Shown here: piece by piece, positions 1 to 8,342 of the stretch | Layout of the letters: each line of letters opens with the position of its first letter | Numbering within the stretch: position 1 is the stretch's first letter | Origin: Leptospira wolbachii serovar Codice str. CDC | GTDB taxonomy: Bacteria; Spirochaetota; Leptospiria; Leptospirales; Leptospiraceae | Assembly: GCF_000332515.2 (NCBI RefSeq) | Contig: NZ_AOGZ02000014.1 | Location: forward strand, 2,124,001-2,188,000 | DNA: 64,000 nucleotides | Reading direction: 5' to 3' | Notes under the pieces: generated by a model | Databases searched by the model: none | Seen by the model: only the letters and a program-made list of their open reading frames with translations | What the model was told of the DNA's origin: nothing | Position numbers and translations under genes: made by a program

Positions 1-2106
1 AATTCCAAGTACACGTTGTGTTTTGGAATGTAATTTGATTTGTCCATCGGCCCGCATCTCTATCAAAGATAAATGACCTGCATTGACATACTTAAAGATA
101 TTTTGGTTCGAATCAAAAATTCCACCAAGAAGAGTCATGAACTCATTCCCTTTGTAACGGGCGCGAAAAAACGAATTGATCTCACGAAATAGTCCTTCTA
201 GAGAAGTTCCATTTCTAAGTTGTTCTCTCACAATTCCTTTGATGGCGCTGACTAAAAATCCAGTTCCGAGTCCATGACCAGCAACATCACCTAACAAAAC
301 AATCATTTTTGTTTGAGAAACTGGAATGATATCGAGATAATCTCCTGAGATTCCAACTGCCGGTTTAGAAATATAACCATAATCAATTCCTTTGACTTCA
401 CTTGGCAAAATCAAACGAAGTGTATTGTCTACAATGGATGCGGTTTGGATATCTCTTACTATTTTACGTTTTTGAATTTCATCTTCGAGTAAACTATAGT
501 TTTCCAGTAACATACCTGAAATTTTTACAACTTCGTTGATAAATTTTAATTCTCCGATGGAAAAATATTTTTTATCTAATTTTTCTCCAATGAGAATCAT
601 TGCCTGAATATTTTTTTTGTTTGAGGAAGAATCAAAAGCTGGAAATGCCAATTGAACGTTCAGTCCTTTTAAAAAATTATATAGAGTTTCCCGAAGCCCA
701 ATTCCGTATTCGAGATGTGAAGTTACGGTAACTCTGTCTGTGCTTCTAAAATAGTTCCAAATTTCTGATTGGGGTGAGATCCGAACAAAATCAATATTTT
801 TTAGATCAGTACTGGCGAACTGATCTCCAGGAATTAGGATAATGATATTAGAAACATTTACGGTATCTTTCACTGTGCGATTGATTGTGAGGATTGTTTT
901 TCGCATAGAAAGAGGAGAAGATAAAAGTGCTGTGATTTTGTTAATTCCTTCGCTGAGTTTTGGATTTTGTTCAAAGAACCAATAATCAAATAACTCCTTC
1001 ACACGTAGTTTGAGTGGAATCAAATAAGCGGTGACTAAAAAAAGATAAATTAGATTAAACACCCAACGGTCCTTCAGATAGCGAATCGGAAGAATAAAGT
1101 CTAAGATAAAAATCGAACCGATATAGGTTCCCAAAATGATGGAAACTAAAATCAAAGTTACAATACTCGGAGTAAAAATAACTAAAGAGGGAACAAATGT
1201 ATAACGGTAAGTTCCATAAAAGAAAGAAAGAATAAATAATAGATACGTTACTATAAAAAGAGAGCGATGTACAAAAAACCAAGGATATCCATCAAAAAAT
1301 ATAATACTTATAGGAAGTGCTACATAAAGAAAAATTGAAAATACTAAAACAATTCTTTTGAGAAGCGCTTCTTCTTGTGGTTTGGAACGAACAATTTCAT
1401 AAATATTGGCTATAATATTGATGGAACCAAATAAAACTGTGATTGCGTGGGCAACTAATACAACTCTTTCGATCAGTATCATATCGTACTTTTCTTGTGA
1501 GGCGATCATGGCCATGATAAAGGATATTAATACTTGGGGTAGCAGCCACTTGGAATTGATTTCCTTTCCACGAAGTCTGTAAATTAGGTGGTACTGTAGA
1601 AAACTTCCTAAATAGAGTGTGAGAACAAAAAGAAAAACCGAATTCTTGAAAGTTAATACAAAAACATTGGATAGGATGATGAGACCAAAGTTAAAGAAAA
1701 AACCGAATATAAGTGCATCTCTTGTGGAGTAATAAAAATAAACTGCAATGGCTAGACTAAAAAAAGCCAAGAATAAGTCAGAAAAAAATACTCCAAGAAC
1801 ATCTGTTTTACGGATGGTAGTTAACTTAAAAACTTCTTCATAAATATTACCATTAGTATCTTTGATATGCAATCGAATCGAATCGGTATCCGAAAAATCG
1901 GCTATGGATTCAAACTTTTCTAAGTCTTCTTGGATTACAGAATTTCCCCAGTGGGCCCGGTTTCCTTCTCCAATATTCACAATCAAACCTGAAGGGTAAT
2001 GGTAAAAGGGAAGTCTCTTTGTGTTGTTTTGAAATCCAATAAATGCAAATAGGAGAATCAGAAAAAATAAGAGAGAAGATAGTATGGTGATTGCAAGTTC
2101 TCTCAT
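1..2106 (-). CDS. SpoIIE/PP2C-type serine phosphatase with multi-TM sensor region (C-terminus cut by window edge)
   Basis: This is a membrane-anchored PP2C-type phosphatase, the class that dephosphorylates STAS-domain anti-anti-sigma factors in partner-switching pathways. The 702 visible residues start at an ATG at 2106. A TM helix near residues 4-24 is followed by an extracytoplasmic stretch of about 85 residues and a block of about seven hydrophobic helices. A GAF-like region comes next, then the phosphatase domain. The metal-binding motifs are intact: GDYLD and GDVAGHG, followed by the glycine/alanine helix of the family. The reading frame is open to base 1, so the C-terminus is missing. 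The start overlaps the upstream gene by four bases (ATGA), which indicates translational coupling. The family call is firm from the motifs. The signal sensed and the target are unknown. Confidence 0.88.
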   Translation of the reverse strand, partial: MRELAITILSSLLFFLILLFAFIGFQNNTKRLPFYHYPSGLIVNIGEGNRAHWGNSVIQEDLEKFESIADFSDTDSIRLHIKDTNGNIYEEVFKLTTIRKTDVLGVFFSDLFLAFFSLAIAVYFYYSTRDALIFGFFFNFGLIILSNVFVLTFKNSVFLFVLTLYLGSFLQYHLIYRLRGKEINSKWLLPQVLISFIMAMIASQEKYDMILIERVVLVAHAITVLFGSINIIANIYEIVRSKPQEEALLKRIVLVFSIFLYVALPISIIFFDGYPWFFVHRSLFIVTYLLFILSFFYGTYRYTFVPSLVIFTPSIVTLILVSIILGTYIGSIFILDFILPIRYLKDRWVFNLIYLFLVTAYLIPLKLRVKELFDYWFFEQNPKLSEGINKITALLSSPLSMRKTILTINRTVKDTVNVSNIIILIPGDQFASTDLKNIDFVRISPQSEIWNYFRSTDRVTVTSHLEYGIGLRETLYNFLKGLNVQLAFPAFDSSSNKKNIQAMILIGEKLDKKYFSIGELKFINEVVKISGMLLENYSLLEDEIQKRKIVRDIQTASIVDNTLRLILPSEVKGIDYGYISKPAVGISGDYLDIIPVSQTKMIVLLGDVAGHGLGTGFLVSAIKGIVREQLRNGTSLEGLFREINSFFRARYKGNEFMTLLGGIFDSNQNIFKYVNAGHLSLIEMRADGQIKLHSKTQRVLGI

Positions 2107-3371
2107 TTGATTTCCGGCTCTTCAAAACTAAATTTAAGAACTGCTTCTCCACGTTGTTGGATGATGATCGGACCTTTGTCCATATTGATCATGTTTTTCC
2201 ATCCCATACTCGCAACGACTTCTTCTGAGTTTCGGGTAATGCGGAATTGTTTTCCTTCTTGAACAATATATAGTTCAGAATATCCGATTTTTCCAATTAT
2301 CAGTTCGTAGTTTTCTTTCCAATCTAACTTCTGGAAGGTGGTTTGAATTAATGACTTTATATCAGAGAATCCTTTTAAGATACGAAGTTTAGATTGAGAA
2401 TATACAACCCCTAGAATATATGAAAGAATAATACCGATATGTTGGTAGGATTTCCCAGCATTCAGAATCACAAAAAACCAACTTCCATCTTCTACTTGGA
2501 AAAACTCGATTAAGTTTCTGTTAGTTCTTTTAAATGCTGTAATTTCCCAACCCATAAGGTTTGGGATGGTGCCTGTTTCTAAAAGGTTTTGAACACGAAC
2601 AGCATAGGCCGCTTCTTTCTGGTATTTTTTATTTTCTGAAATATGATAGGAGAGGATATGGTTGTGGATCGTTAAGGCAGATTGGCCAGCTAATAGAGAT
2701 AAGCTATGGGTTGCATCTATGTTGGGGATGTTGGAGACGGCAATAAATCCGAATAGTTTTTCCCTGAAGATAAATGGGTAAATATAATTTGCATGAAGTT
2801 CCATAAAGTCATTATTTATGTTTTCATGGGAATATGTTTCCGCAACAGAAGCACCGTTTCTTTTGCTAAGTAAAAAAGATTGGAAACTTGTTTTCACCGT
2901 AATGTCTTTTGTCGGACTCAGTTTTTTTTGCCGTCCTCGGAAGTAGGAATGGAATGCGAAGGTTCCATTATGAGTGAGTACAGCCATGGTTCCCGAATGG
3001 CTTCCTGTAATTTTCACCATATCCGGAAAAACATTTTTGATGAGAGCATCAAAGTTAAAACGTTTGATAGCTTGCCTGTAGGATTCAGCATCTTCTGTCA
3101 GATACTCAGATAAAAATCGTGTGCGAATGTAACGGGTGAGTCTTTCTATAATTGGCAGATATAAAATCAGAGCAAAAGCACTAGTAAGTAGTAATGCGAG
3201 TTCCAAACGATAAGACATCTGTTCAGGAATTTGTGATAGAATTAGAAAATAAGAAAGATACACGAGCAAAATAAATAAAGTACGCGTAAAGATATTCGTT
3301 ACCGAAAGTTTTAGCTGATAACTAGAAGGTAAAAAGTATTTGAGCGAACTTTTGAATTTATTTGAGTTCAT
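2103..3371 (-). CDS. Two-TM membrane protein with GAF-like and degenerate PP2C-like domains
   Basis: A 422-residue protein with two N-terminal TM helices (about residues 27-46 and 55-75), a middle region resembling GAF (about 95-240), and a C-terminal region. The C-terminal region opens like a SpoIIE phosphatase (GWEITAF, about residue 275) but lacks the acidic metal-binding motifs. Where active relatives have GDxxD and DVxGHG, this one reads NLIEFF and LNAGKS. It overlaps argJ upstream and the active SpoIIE-type phosphatase downstream by four bases each. I infer a catalytically dead partner or sensor for the downstream phosphatase. The GAF and pseudo-PP2C assignments come from reading the sequence and are moderate. 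The gene itself is secure. Confidence 0.75.
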   Translation of the reverse strand: MNSNKFKSSLKYFLPSSYQLKLSVTNIFTRTLFILLVYLSYFLILSQIPEQMSYRLELALLLTSAFALILYLPIIERLTRYIRTRFLSEYLTEDAESYRQAIKRFNFDALIKNVFPDMVKITGSHSGTMAVLTHNGTFAFHSYFRGRQKKLSPTKDITVKTSFQSFLLSKRNGASVAETYSHENINNDFMELHANYIYPFIFREKLFGFIAVSNIPNIDATHSLSLLAGQSALTIHNHILSYHISENKKYQKEAAYAVRVQNLLETGTIPNLMGWEITAFKRTNRNLIEFFQVEDGSWFFVILNAGKSYQHIGIILSYILGVVYSQSKLRILKGFSDIKSLIQTTFQKLDWKENYELIIGKIGYSELYIVQEGKQFRITRNSEEVVASMGWKNMINMDKGPIIIQQRGEAVLKFSFEEPEIK

Positions 3372-4522
3372 GTTGTGTAGTATGCATTTTCCTGAATGTA
3401 TCCTTCCGTAAAATCACAACTCCAAAACGTTTTTTGGAAGGAACCTGTATTTAGTATTACCGAAATTTGAATTTCTTCATTCGATTTTAGATATTCGGCT
3501 AACTTTACTTTGGTGTCGTTGTCGGCTCCTTTGACAGAGATTCCACCCAATAGGATTTCAAGAGTATCATAAGGAATGGGTTCATCAAAAACTTTTCCAA
3601 TCGCCATCACAAACCTCCCCCAGTTCGGGTCCCCTCCATAAATGGCGGTTTTGACAAGGGGTGAATTCAGAATGGATTTCCCAATTTTTGTTACTTGGAC
3701 ATCATCTCTTCCATTTGAAACCGCTAGTTCGATGAGTTTGGAGGCACCTTCTCCATCTCGAGCAATCATCTTGGAAAGGTCCGTGGCAATCTCTCTTAGA
3801 TTAGATTCAAAAACTGAATCAGGGATTGTTCCAAGAGCTCCAGAACACATAAGGACCACGGTATCGCTTGTGGACGTATCCGAGTCGATGGTCACACAAT
3901 TATAAGTTAGATCCACAACTCGTTTTAATATCCCTGATAGGTCGCCCGATTCGGGAAGATAATCGCAAAGAATGTAGGATAACATAGTTGCCATGTTCGG
4001 TTCAATCATTCCCGCACCTTTGGCAATCCCGAACATCACACCCTCATTCGTTTGTGTTGTGATGGTTCGATAGGAGATTTTTTTGCGAGAGTCGGTAGTC
4101 ATAATGGCTTCGGCCACTTCGTCTAAATTTCCCGGTTTTAAATCTGCTTTTGCCATAGAACAAGCGTTAAGGATTTTTTCAATAGGAAGGGGAACTCCGA
4201 TTACTCCCGTGGAGGAAGGAAGGATGTCTCTTGCAGGAATGCCCAATGATTTTCCAAGTTCAGTACAAATTGCGTAGGAATTTTGGATTCCTTGTTCTCC
4301 CGTGGCTACATTCGAATTTTTAGAATTGATGACGATGGCTTGCAGGTATCCATCTTTGATATGGTCACGCCCCACATAAATGGGAGCGCCGGGAAAATTA
4401 TTGCGAGTGAAGACGGCTGCCGCCTTACATCGATTTTCTGAATATATGACCGCAAAATCTAAACTTGTGTCTTTGATTCCTATGTTTTTGCCGAAGGAAT
4501 AAAATCCCAAAGGAAACTTCAT
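3368..4522 (-). CDS. argJ: Glutamate N-acetyltransferase / amino-acid acetyltransferase ArgJ
   Basis: ArgJ transfers the acetyl group from N-acetylornithine to glutamate in the cyclic arginine pathway. In bifunctional forms it also makes N-acetylglutamate from acetyl-CoA. The 384-residue length is typical. The self-cleavage site is visible as NMATML with the nucleophile Thr179, preceded by the conserved KGAGMI segment; cleavage here gives the alpha and beta chains. The oxyanion-hole residues lie near the STGVIG segment (about 104-109). The gene stands alone among signalling genes rather than in an arginine cluster. It overlaps the downstream membrane protein by four bases. A short inverted repeat lies in its leader. 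Whether this enzyme is mono- or bifunctional cannot be read from sequence alone. Confidence 0.95.
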   Translation of the reverse strand: MKFPLGFYSFGKNIGIKDTSLDFAVIYSENRCKAAAVFTRNNFPGAPIYVGRDHIKDGYLQAIVINSKNSNVATGEQGIQNSYAICTELGKSLGIPARDILPSSTGVIGVPLPIEKILNACSMAKADLKPGNLDEVAEAIMTTDSRKKISYRTITTQTNEGVMFGIAKGAGMIEPNMATMLSYILCDYLPESGDLSGILKRVVDLTYNCVTIDSDTSTSDTVVLMCSGALGTIPDSVFESNLREIATDLSKMIARDGEGASKLIELAVSNGRDDVQVTKIGKSILNSPLVKTAIYGGDPNWGRFVMAIGKVFDEPIPYDTLEILLGGISVKGADNDTKVKLAEYLKSNEEIQISVILNTGSFQKTFWSCDFTEGYIQENAYYTT

Positions 4523-4531
4523 AAATACCTA

Positions 4532-4554
4532 CCGGATACCAATATTCTATCCGG
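4532..4554. promoter_or_regulatory. Perfect 7-bp inverted repeat in argJ leader
   Basis: CCGGATA (4532-4538) and TATCCGG (4548-4554) form a perfect stem with a nine-base loop, 10 bases upstream of the argJ ATG and just past the stop of the histidine kinase gene. There is no T-run in either direction, so it is not a typical intrinsic terminator. It could be a leader hairpin, an RNA-processing site or an operator half-site pair. It does not resemble the usual ArgR box. Confidence 0.5.
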
Positions 4555-4573
4555 CGACTTCTCTTACTAGAAT

Positions 4574-5938
4574 CTATTTTTTAGGAAATTCAAAGGTAAA
4601 AATGGAGCCACCTTGGGGGTTGGGAGAGACTGAAACTTCACCAGAATGCAGTCTTGCAATGTGTTTTACGATGGAAAGTCCAAGGCCTGTCCCACCTTCC
4701 TTCCTGGAACGGTTGGTATCCACGCGGAAAAAACGTTCAAAGATTCGCTCCGCGTCCTCTGCAGAGATTCCAATTCCATGATCGACCACTTGGATTTGAT
4801 TTTTGTCCTCTGTAGAAGAAGTCCTTACAATGACGCTGGAACCTTCGGGACTATAGGCAGAAGCATTAGAAATTAGATTCACCAGTAGATCCTCAAGGAG
4901 CAAACGATCAGCTTTGACTCGGAAGTCGGAAGGGATATCTAAAACCAAGTTTTGTTTTTTCTGAGAATAGATAACACCCAAGGATTCAGATACATTTTTT
5001 ACAAGATCCAAAACCGATACATCAGTAAGATTCAAAACAGTTTTGTGATTTTCTAAACGAGATACAGTCAACATATCTTCAACAATTCGAATCAATCGAT
5101 CTGTATTTCTGAGAATGGCATCTAAAAATTTTCTTTCATTTGAATCTTGTGGAAGTTTTAGTTTGTATTCCAAAGTTTCCGCATAACCTTTAATCGATGT
5201 TATGGGAGTTTTTAATTCATGGGAAGCGTTTTGAAAAAACTGTTCTCGGATGAGTTGATTTTGTCTATCTTCTGTGATGTCAGACAAAACTCCTATATAA
5301 AGCTGGATCATGGAATCGGATTTAATGGGATAAATACGTGCCGTATAAAAGTGAATGCCATCTTGAAACTCTGTTTTTCCTTCCACTCCATGATGGATTT
5401 TATCTTTGATGAAACCAAGGAGTTCTTTGTTTTTGATCGAAGGAATATAATCTTTGTACTGAGAATTTTTTTCAATTAAGGTATCTGAAATATTACGATT
5501 CAAAAATAGGAATTTTTCATTCCTATCAATGGCAAACACACCTTCTTTTAGATTTTGTAGTAAGTAATTAAACTTTTCCTTTTCGACAGTAAGATCCAAA
5601 AATTGGACTTTGAGTCTTTTTGCCATTTCATTGATGGACAAAGCAAGGGTTGCCAGCTCGCGAATGTCAGGCGAAGAAAGTTCAACACCAAAATCTCCAG
5701 CATTGATTTCTTTTGTTTTTTTCTCTACAGTCGCCAGCGGATCTGTGATTCGCATCGCAATGTTTGTGGAAGTATAAAAAGTACCGAAAATAGCAATTAA
5801 AACAAATCCGAATAGTATGAGAGGGCGTACGGCAGGTACAACTAGATCGTAAACAAAAAATACTCCCAAGGCAAGGGTCAATAAAACGAGTAAAAGACCC
5901 CAGTTGAGTAAAAGTAATGTAGAAAAAAAACTACGCAT
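4574..5938 (-). CDS. PhoR-like sensor histidine kinase
   Basis: A 454-residue membrane sensor kinase. Two TM helices near residues 7-30 and 37-57 are separated by a very short loop, so the sensing domain is not a large periplasmic one. A HAMP-like segment (about 60-112), a PAS domain (about 122-225) and HisKA follow, with the phospho-acceptor His240 in ASHELKTP. The HATPase has its N-box (LVNLISNA), G1 (DHGIG), F-box and G2 (GGTGLGLS). It overlaps the PhoB-like regulator gene by eight bases, so the two are almost certainly a pair. The architecture matches PhoR, but phosphate control is not shown: no pst or phoU genes are nearby. Confidence 0.92.
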   Translation of the reverse strand: MRSFFSTLLLLNWGLLLVLLTLALGVFFVYDLVVPAVRPLILFGFVLIAIFGTFYTSTNIAMRITDPLATVEKKTKEINAGDFGVELSSPDIRELATLALSINEMAKRLKVQFLDLTVEKEKFNYLLQNLKEGVFAIDRNEKFLFLNRNISDTLIEKNSQYKDYIPSIKNKELLGFIKDKIHHGVEGKTEFQDGIHFYTARIYPIKSDSMIQLYIGVLSDITEDRQNQLIREQFFQNASHELKTPITSIKGYAETLEYKLKLPQDSNERKFLDAILRNTDRLIRIVEDMLTVSRLENHKTVLNLTDVSVLDLVKNVSESLGVIYSQKKQNLVLDIPSDFRVKADRLLLEDLLVNLISNASAYSPEGSSVIVRTSSTEDKNQIQVVDHGIGISAEDAERIFERFFRVDTNRSRKEGGTGLGLSIVKHIARLHSGEVSVSPNPQGGSIFTFEFPKK

Positions 5939-6605
5939 CTCGGAATCGGTAACCGACCCCGCGTATGGTTTCTAATCTTTCTTTTTCGGAGAGTAATTTG
6001 TCACGAAGACGTTTTATGTTTACGTCAACTGTTCGGTCTGTAACAAAAACGTCTTTTCCCCAAATTCGATCGAGTAGTTTGTCCCTAGAAAAAGCCACAC
6101 CAGGATTTCCAGCAAACAGTTGTAAAAGTTTGAATTCAATAAGAGTCAGATCAATTTCTGTTCCTTCGACAAAAACTTTGTGGGCGGTTGGATTGATTTG
6201 GATTTTTCCAGTGGAGATGGTTCCTTGGACTTCCCCAGCAGGATCTGTTGTTCTTCGTGTAACGGTTCTTACGCGAGCCACAAGTTCCCGAATGTTAAAT
6301 GGTTTGCGAATGTAATCATCGGCACCTAACTCAAGACCAAGGACAACGTCTGTTTCCCCGGTTTTTGCAGTTACCATTAAAATAGGAATATGAGGGTATT
6401 TTTCTTTAATCCGTCTGCAAAGGTCCATCCCACCAATTCCCGGTAACATCAAATCCAAAATGATTCCGTCCGGGAGGTGTTTTTCTAAACGGGGGAGGAC
6501 TTCCATCCCATTGTGACATACTTCGGTCTGAAATCCTTCTTCCTCTAAATGGAACTGGATGAGTCCTGCAATGTCTTCTTCGTCATCTACAATTAGTATT
6601 TTCAT
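5931..6605 (-). CDS. PhoB/OmpR-family response regulator
   Basis: A 224-residue two-domain regulator. The receiver domain has the acidic pair Asp7-Asp8, the phospho-acceptor Asp51 (ILDLMLPG), the conserved Thr in VTA and Lys in RKPF. The C-terminal winged helix (about 125-222) carries the OmpR/PhoB pattern, with VTDRTVDVNIKRLR in the recognition region and IRGVGYRF at the end. Its gene precedes the kinase and overlaps it by eight bases. The likely mechanism is phosphorylation by that kinase followed by DNA binding as a dimer. The target regulon cannot be told from this window. Confidence 0.93.
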   Translation of the reverse strand: MKILIVDDEEDIAGLIQFHLEEEGFQTEVCHNGMEVLPRLEKHLPDGIILDLMLPGIGGMDLCRRIKEKYPHIPILMVTAKTGETDVVLGLELGADDYIRKPFNIRELVARVRTVTRRTTDPAGEVQGTISTGKIQINPTAHKVFVEGTEIDLTLIEFKLLQLFAGNPGVAFSRDKLLDRIWGKDVFVTDRTVDVNIKRLRDKLLSEKERLETIRGVGYRFRDA

Positions 6606-6676
6606 GAATTATTCCAAAAGTAACAGGGATTCATTACAAAGAGAATACAAAATGATGACAATGAAACGATATCTAT

Positions 6677-7057
6677 CTATTTGCCGAGCATTTGGTTGAT
6701 GTCTCGGATGGCTTGTCTTTGGCGGAGTAACAAAAAGCCAAGAAATCCGAAAAACAAAAAGAAGGCCAGGCCATAAACCCAAAGTAGGGAACGTAGGCGT
6801 GCCTGCTCTTTTTCGATGGCTTGGATTTCTTCCAAGTGGGAAATGAGGAAATAAAAATTATCTGCTTTCGCGTAGGATTTTTTAACTTCTGTTCGGAGTT
6901 CCGAAACGAGGACCTTCGAATCTTCTTTGGACAGAGATTCAACTAAAGGCAGAGCACGATCCAAATCCATTTTCAGAAATTCTTCAGCGGAGGGCAGAAC
7001 CTCGGCAGAGAGGGAAACGGCAAAACAAAAAAACGGGAGAACCAATAGACCTTTCAC
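6677..7057 (-). CDS. Small exported protein with C-terminal membrane anchor
   Basis: Family not recognised. I favour a GTG start at 7057, giving about 126 residues. It directly follows the upstream stop codon (TAG at 7065-7067), has AGAGG upstream, and places the hydrophobic signal peptide (ending near LSAEV) at the very N-terminus. The longer ATG start at 7102 would overlap the upstream gene by 38 bases and add a charged extension. After the signal peptide comes a charged helical region of about 70 residues, then one TM helix (WVYGLAFFLFFGFLGFLLL) and a short basic tail. It sits third in a run with an ECF sigma factor and another membrane protein, so a role in that sigma module is plausible. 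Confidence 0.7.
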   Translation of the reverse strand: MKGLLVLPFFCFAVSLSAEVLPSAEEFLKMDLDRALPLVESLSKEDSKVLVSELRTEVKKSYAKADNFYFLISHLEEIQAIEKEQARLRSLLWVYGLAFFLFFGFLGFLLLRQRQAIRDINQMLGK

Positions 7058-7064
7058 GAATATT

Positions 7065-7415
7065 CTAGACCTCTTCAAATCCAAGTTTCTCCTTCCATTC
7101 ATTCAGAAAAGGAATTCTTGTGTTGAGGAGCAAAAAGCCAAGGACAAGAGAGTAGAAACAGAAAAATAAACTAGAACTAATTAATAGGGGCAAAAGTAAA
7201 CCCGTGTTCTCGTGGTGAAATACAGAGAGGAACATGGTACCGAGTGGGATCATAAATAGCAAAATAGAAAGGCCAACCGAGGAGAATAAAAATTTTAAAG
7301 GCAAAATTTGTCCTAACACTCGCAAACGAATTATGGTAGGCGCTTCCGAATGTTTTAAAAACGGATCAGGATTTACGAATGGTCGATTGGTATTAAAATC
7401 AGCTTTCGATTTCAT
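7065..7415 (-). CDS. Small membrane protein overlapping the ECF sigma gene
   Basis: A 116-residue protein of unknown family. The first 40 residues are hydrophilic and probably cytoplasmic. Two strongly hydrophobic helices follow (about 43-66 and 73-98), then a short charged tail. The ATG start overlaps the end of the ECF sigma gene by 17 bases, so the two are probably translationally coupled. ECF sigma factors are commonly followed by a membrane anti-sigma factor, so this is a candidate for that role. I see no zinc-binding ZAS motif (HxxxCxxC), so if it is an anti-sigma factor it is not of the common class. Confidence 0.72.
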   Translation of the reverse strand: MKSKADFNTNRPFVNPDPFLKHSEAPTIIRLRVLGQILPLKFLFSSVGLSILLFMIPLGTMFLSVFHHENTGLLLPLLISSSLFFCFYSLVLGFLLLNTRIPFLNEWKEKLGFEEV

Positions 7416-7926
7416 GTGACCACCACTTTCTTAGAAGATCCTTCCCTCGGGAAATATGGCTTTTGATCGTATTGAGTTTTATATTTAGATCCAAAGCAAT
7501 TTCTTTGAGAGGTTTGTTTTCAAAGTAATGTAATAGAATCGGCATTTGGTATGATTTTGGTAATTTTGAAATGAGGGATCGCAAAGTATGACTTGTTTCT
7601 TCTTTATCTAAAATTTCGGCAACAGAAGGACCTGATTTATCTGCTACGAAAGAAATGTCTTCTTGCCAATCCGCAATCGGCAGTTTTTTCTTTTTAAAAA
7701 CTTTTGTTAGGCGAAATCTCGCAATTTGAAATAACCAAGTGGAAAATTGTGATTCCCCGCGAAACTTACTCAGTGATTCGTAAGTTTGAATGAATACTTC
7801 TTGGGTAAAATCCTCTGCTTCTTCTTCCGTAAGAAAAGCTTTCCTGGCTTGGGAAAAAACCATTCCTTGGTAACGTTTCATAAGCACTTCAAATTGGGAC
7901 ACGTCGCCTCTTAAGACTGACTGCAC
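7399..7926 (-). CDS. ECF-type RNA polymerase sigma factor
   Basis: A 175-residue group 4 sigma factor. Region 2 runs from about residue 8 to 78 and contains the core-binding and -10 recognition elements (EDFTQEVFIQTY, FSTWLFQIARF). Region 4 (about 108-170) has the helix-turn-helix (LKEIALDLNIKLNTIKSHI). The start is GTG at 7926, supported by GAGGAAG about 11 bases upstream. The reading frame continues open further upstream without a better start. Region 1 and region 3 are absent, as expected for ECF factors. The two downstream membrane-protein genes overlap or abut it and may control its activity. Confidence 0.92.
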   Translation of the reverse strand: MQSVLRGDVSQFEVLMKRYQGMVFSQARKAFLTEEEAEDFTQEVFIQTYESLSKFRGESQFSTWLFQIARFRLTKVFKKKKLPIADWQEDISFVADKSGPSVAEILDKEETSHTLRSLISKLPKSYQMPILLHYFENKPLKEIALDLNIKLNTIKSHISRGKDLLRKWWSHEIES

Positions 7927-7967
7927 GGAGTTCCAATCTTCCTCGTTACAGATACGTTGTACCGGCT

Positions 7968-8342
7968 CTATCGATACATTTTGTAGAAGGTCAAAAGACC
8001 GAGTCCAATTGCGAATGGGATTAACCCTCCTAACATCGCCATAGAATTTCCTAAGACGAGTATAAATACAAACGATAAGGCAAATCCAGTGAATGTCAAC
8101 AAAAGACCTAGGAAAAAGGAATACAATCTGATGTCAAAACTCCAAGGTTTGTATTGGCCCGATTGGATGAGTGCCATCTTTTGTTTATGCCACCACTGAA
8201 ACAAAAAAAACAAAAGTGTGGTGCCAAAAATGATCCCTATATTGGGGACTAAATAAAGAACCAAACGATAAGGGTCGGATCCACCGCTTTCCTGAATTTT
8301 TGTTAATAGTGTTACGATTGTTTCATATTGTTCTTCCGTCAT
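7968..8342 (-). CDS. Small integral membrane protein, unknown function
   Basis: A 124-residue protein with three hydrophobic helices (about 30-48, 70-92 and 97-119) and a hydrophilic N-terminus of about 25 residues. No enzymatic motif is visible. The gene overlaps the upstream DUF1577-like gene by four bases (ATGA) and ends 41 bases before the ECF sigma start, so it may be in the same transcript as both. The general layout resembles small membrane proteins often found beside ECF sigma factors, but I cannot name the family with confidence. Confidence 0.75.
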   Translation of the reverse strand: MTEEQYETIVTLLTKIQESGGSDPYRLVLYLVPNIGIIFGTTLLFFLFQWWHKQKMALIQSGQYKPWSFDIRLYSFFLGLLLTFTGFALSFVFILVLGNSMAMLGGLIPFAIGLGLLTFYKMYR

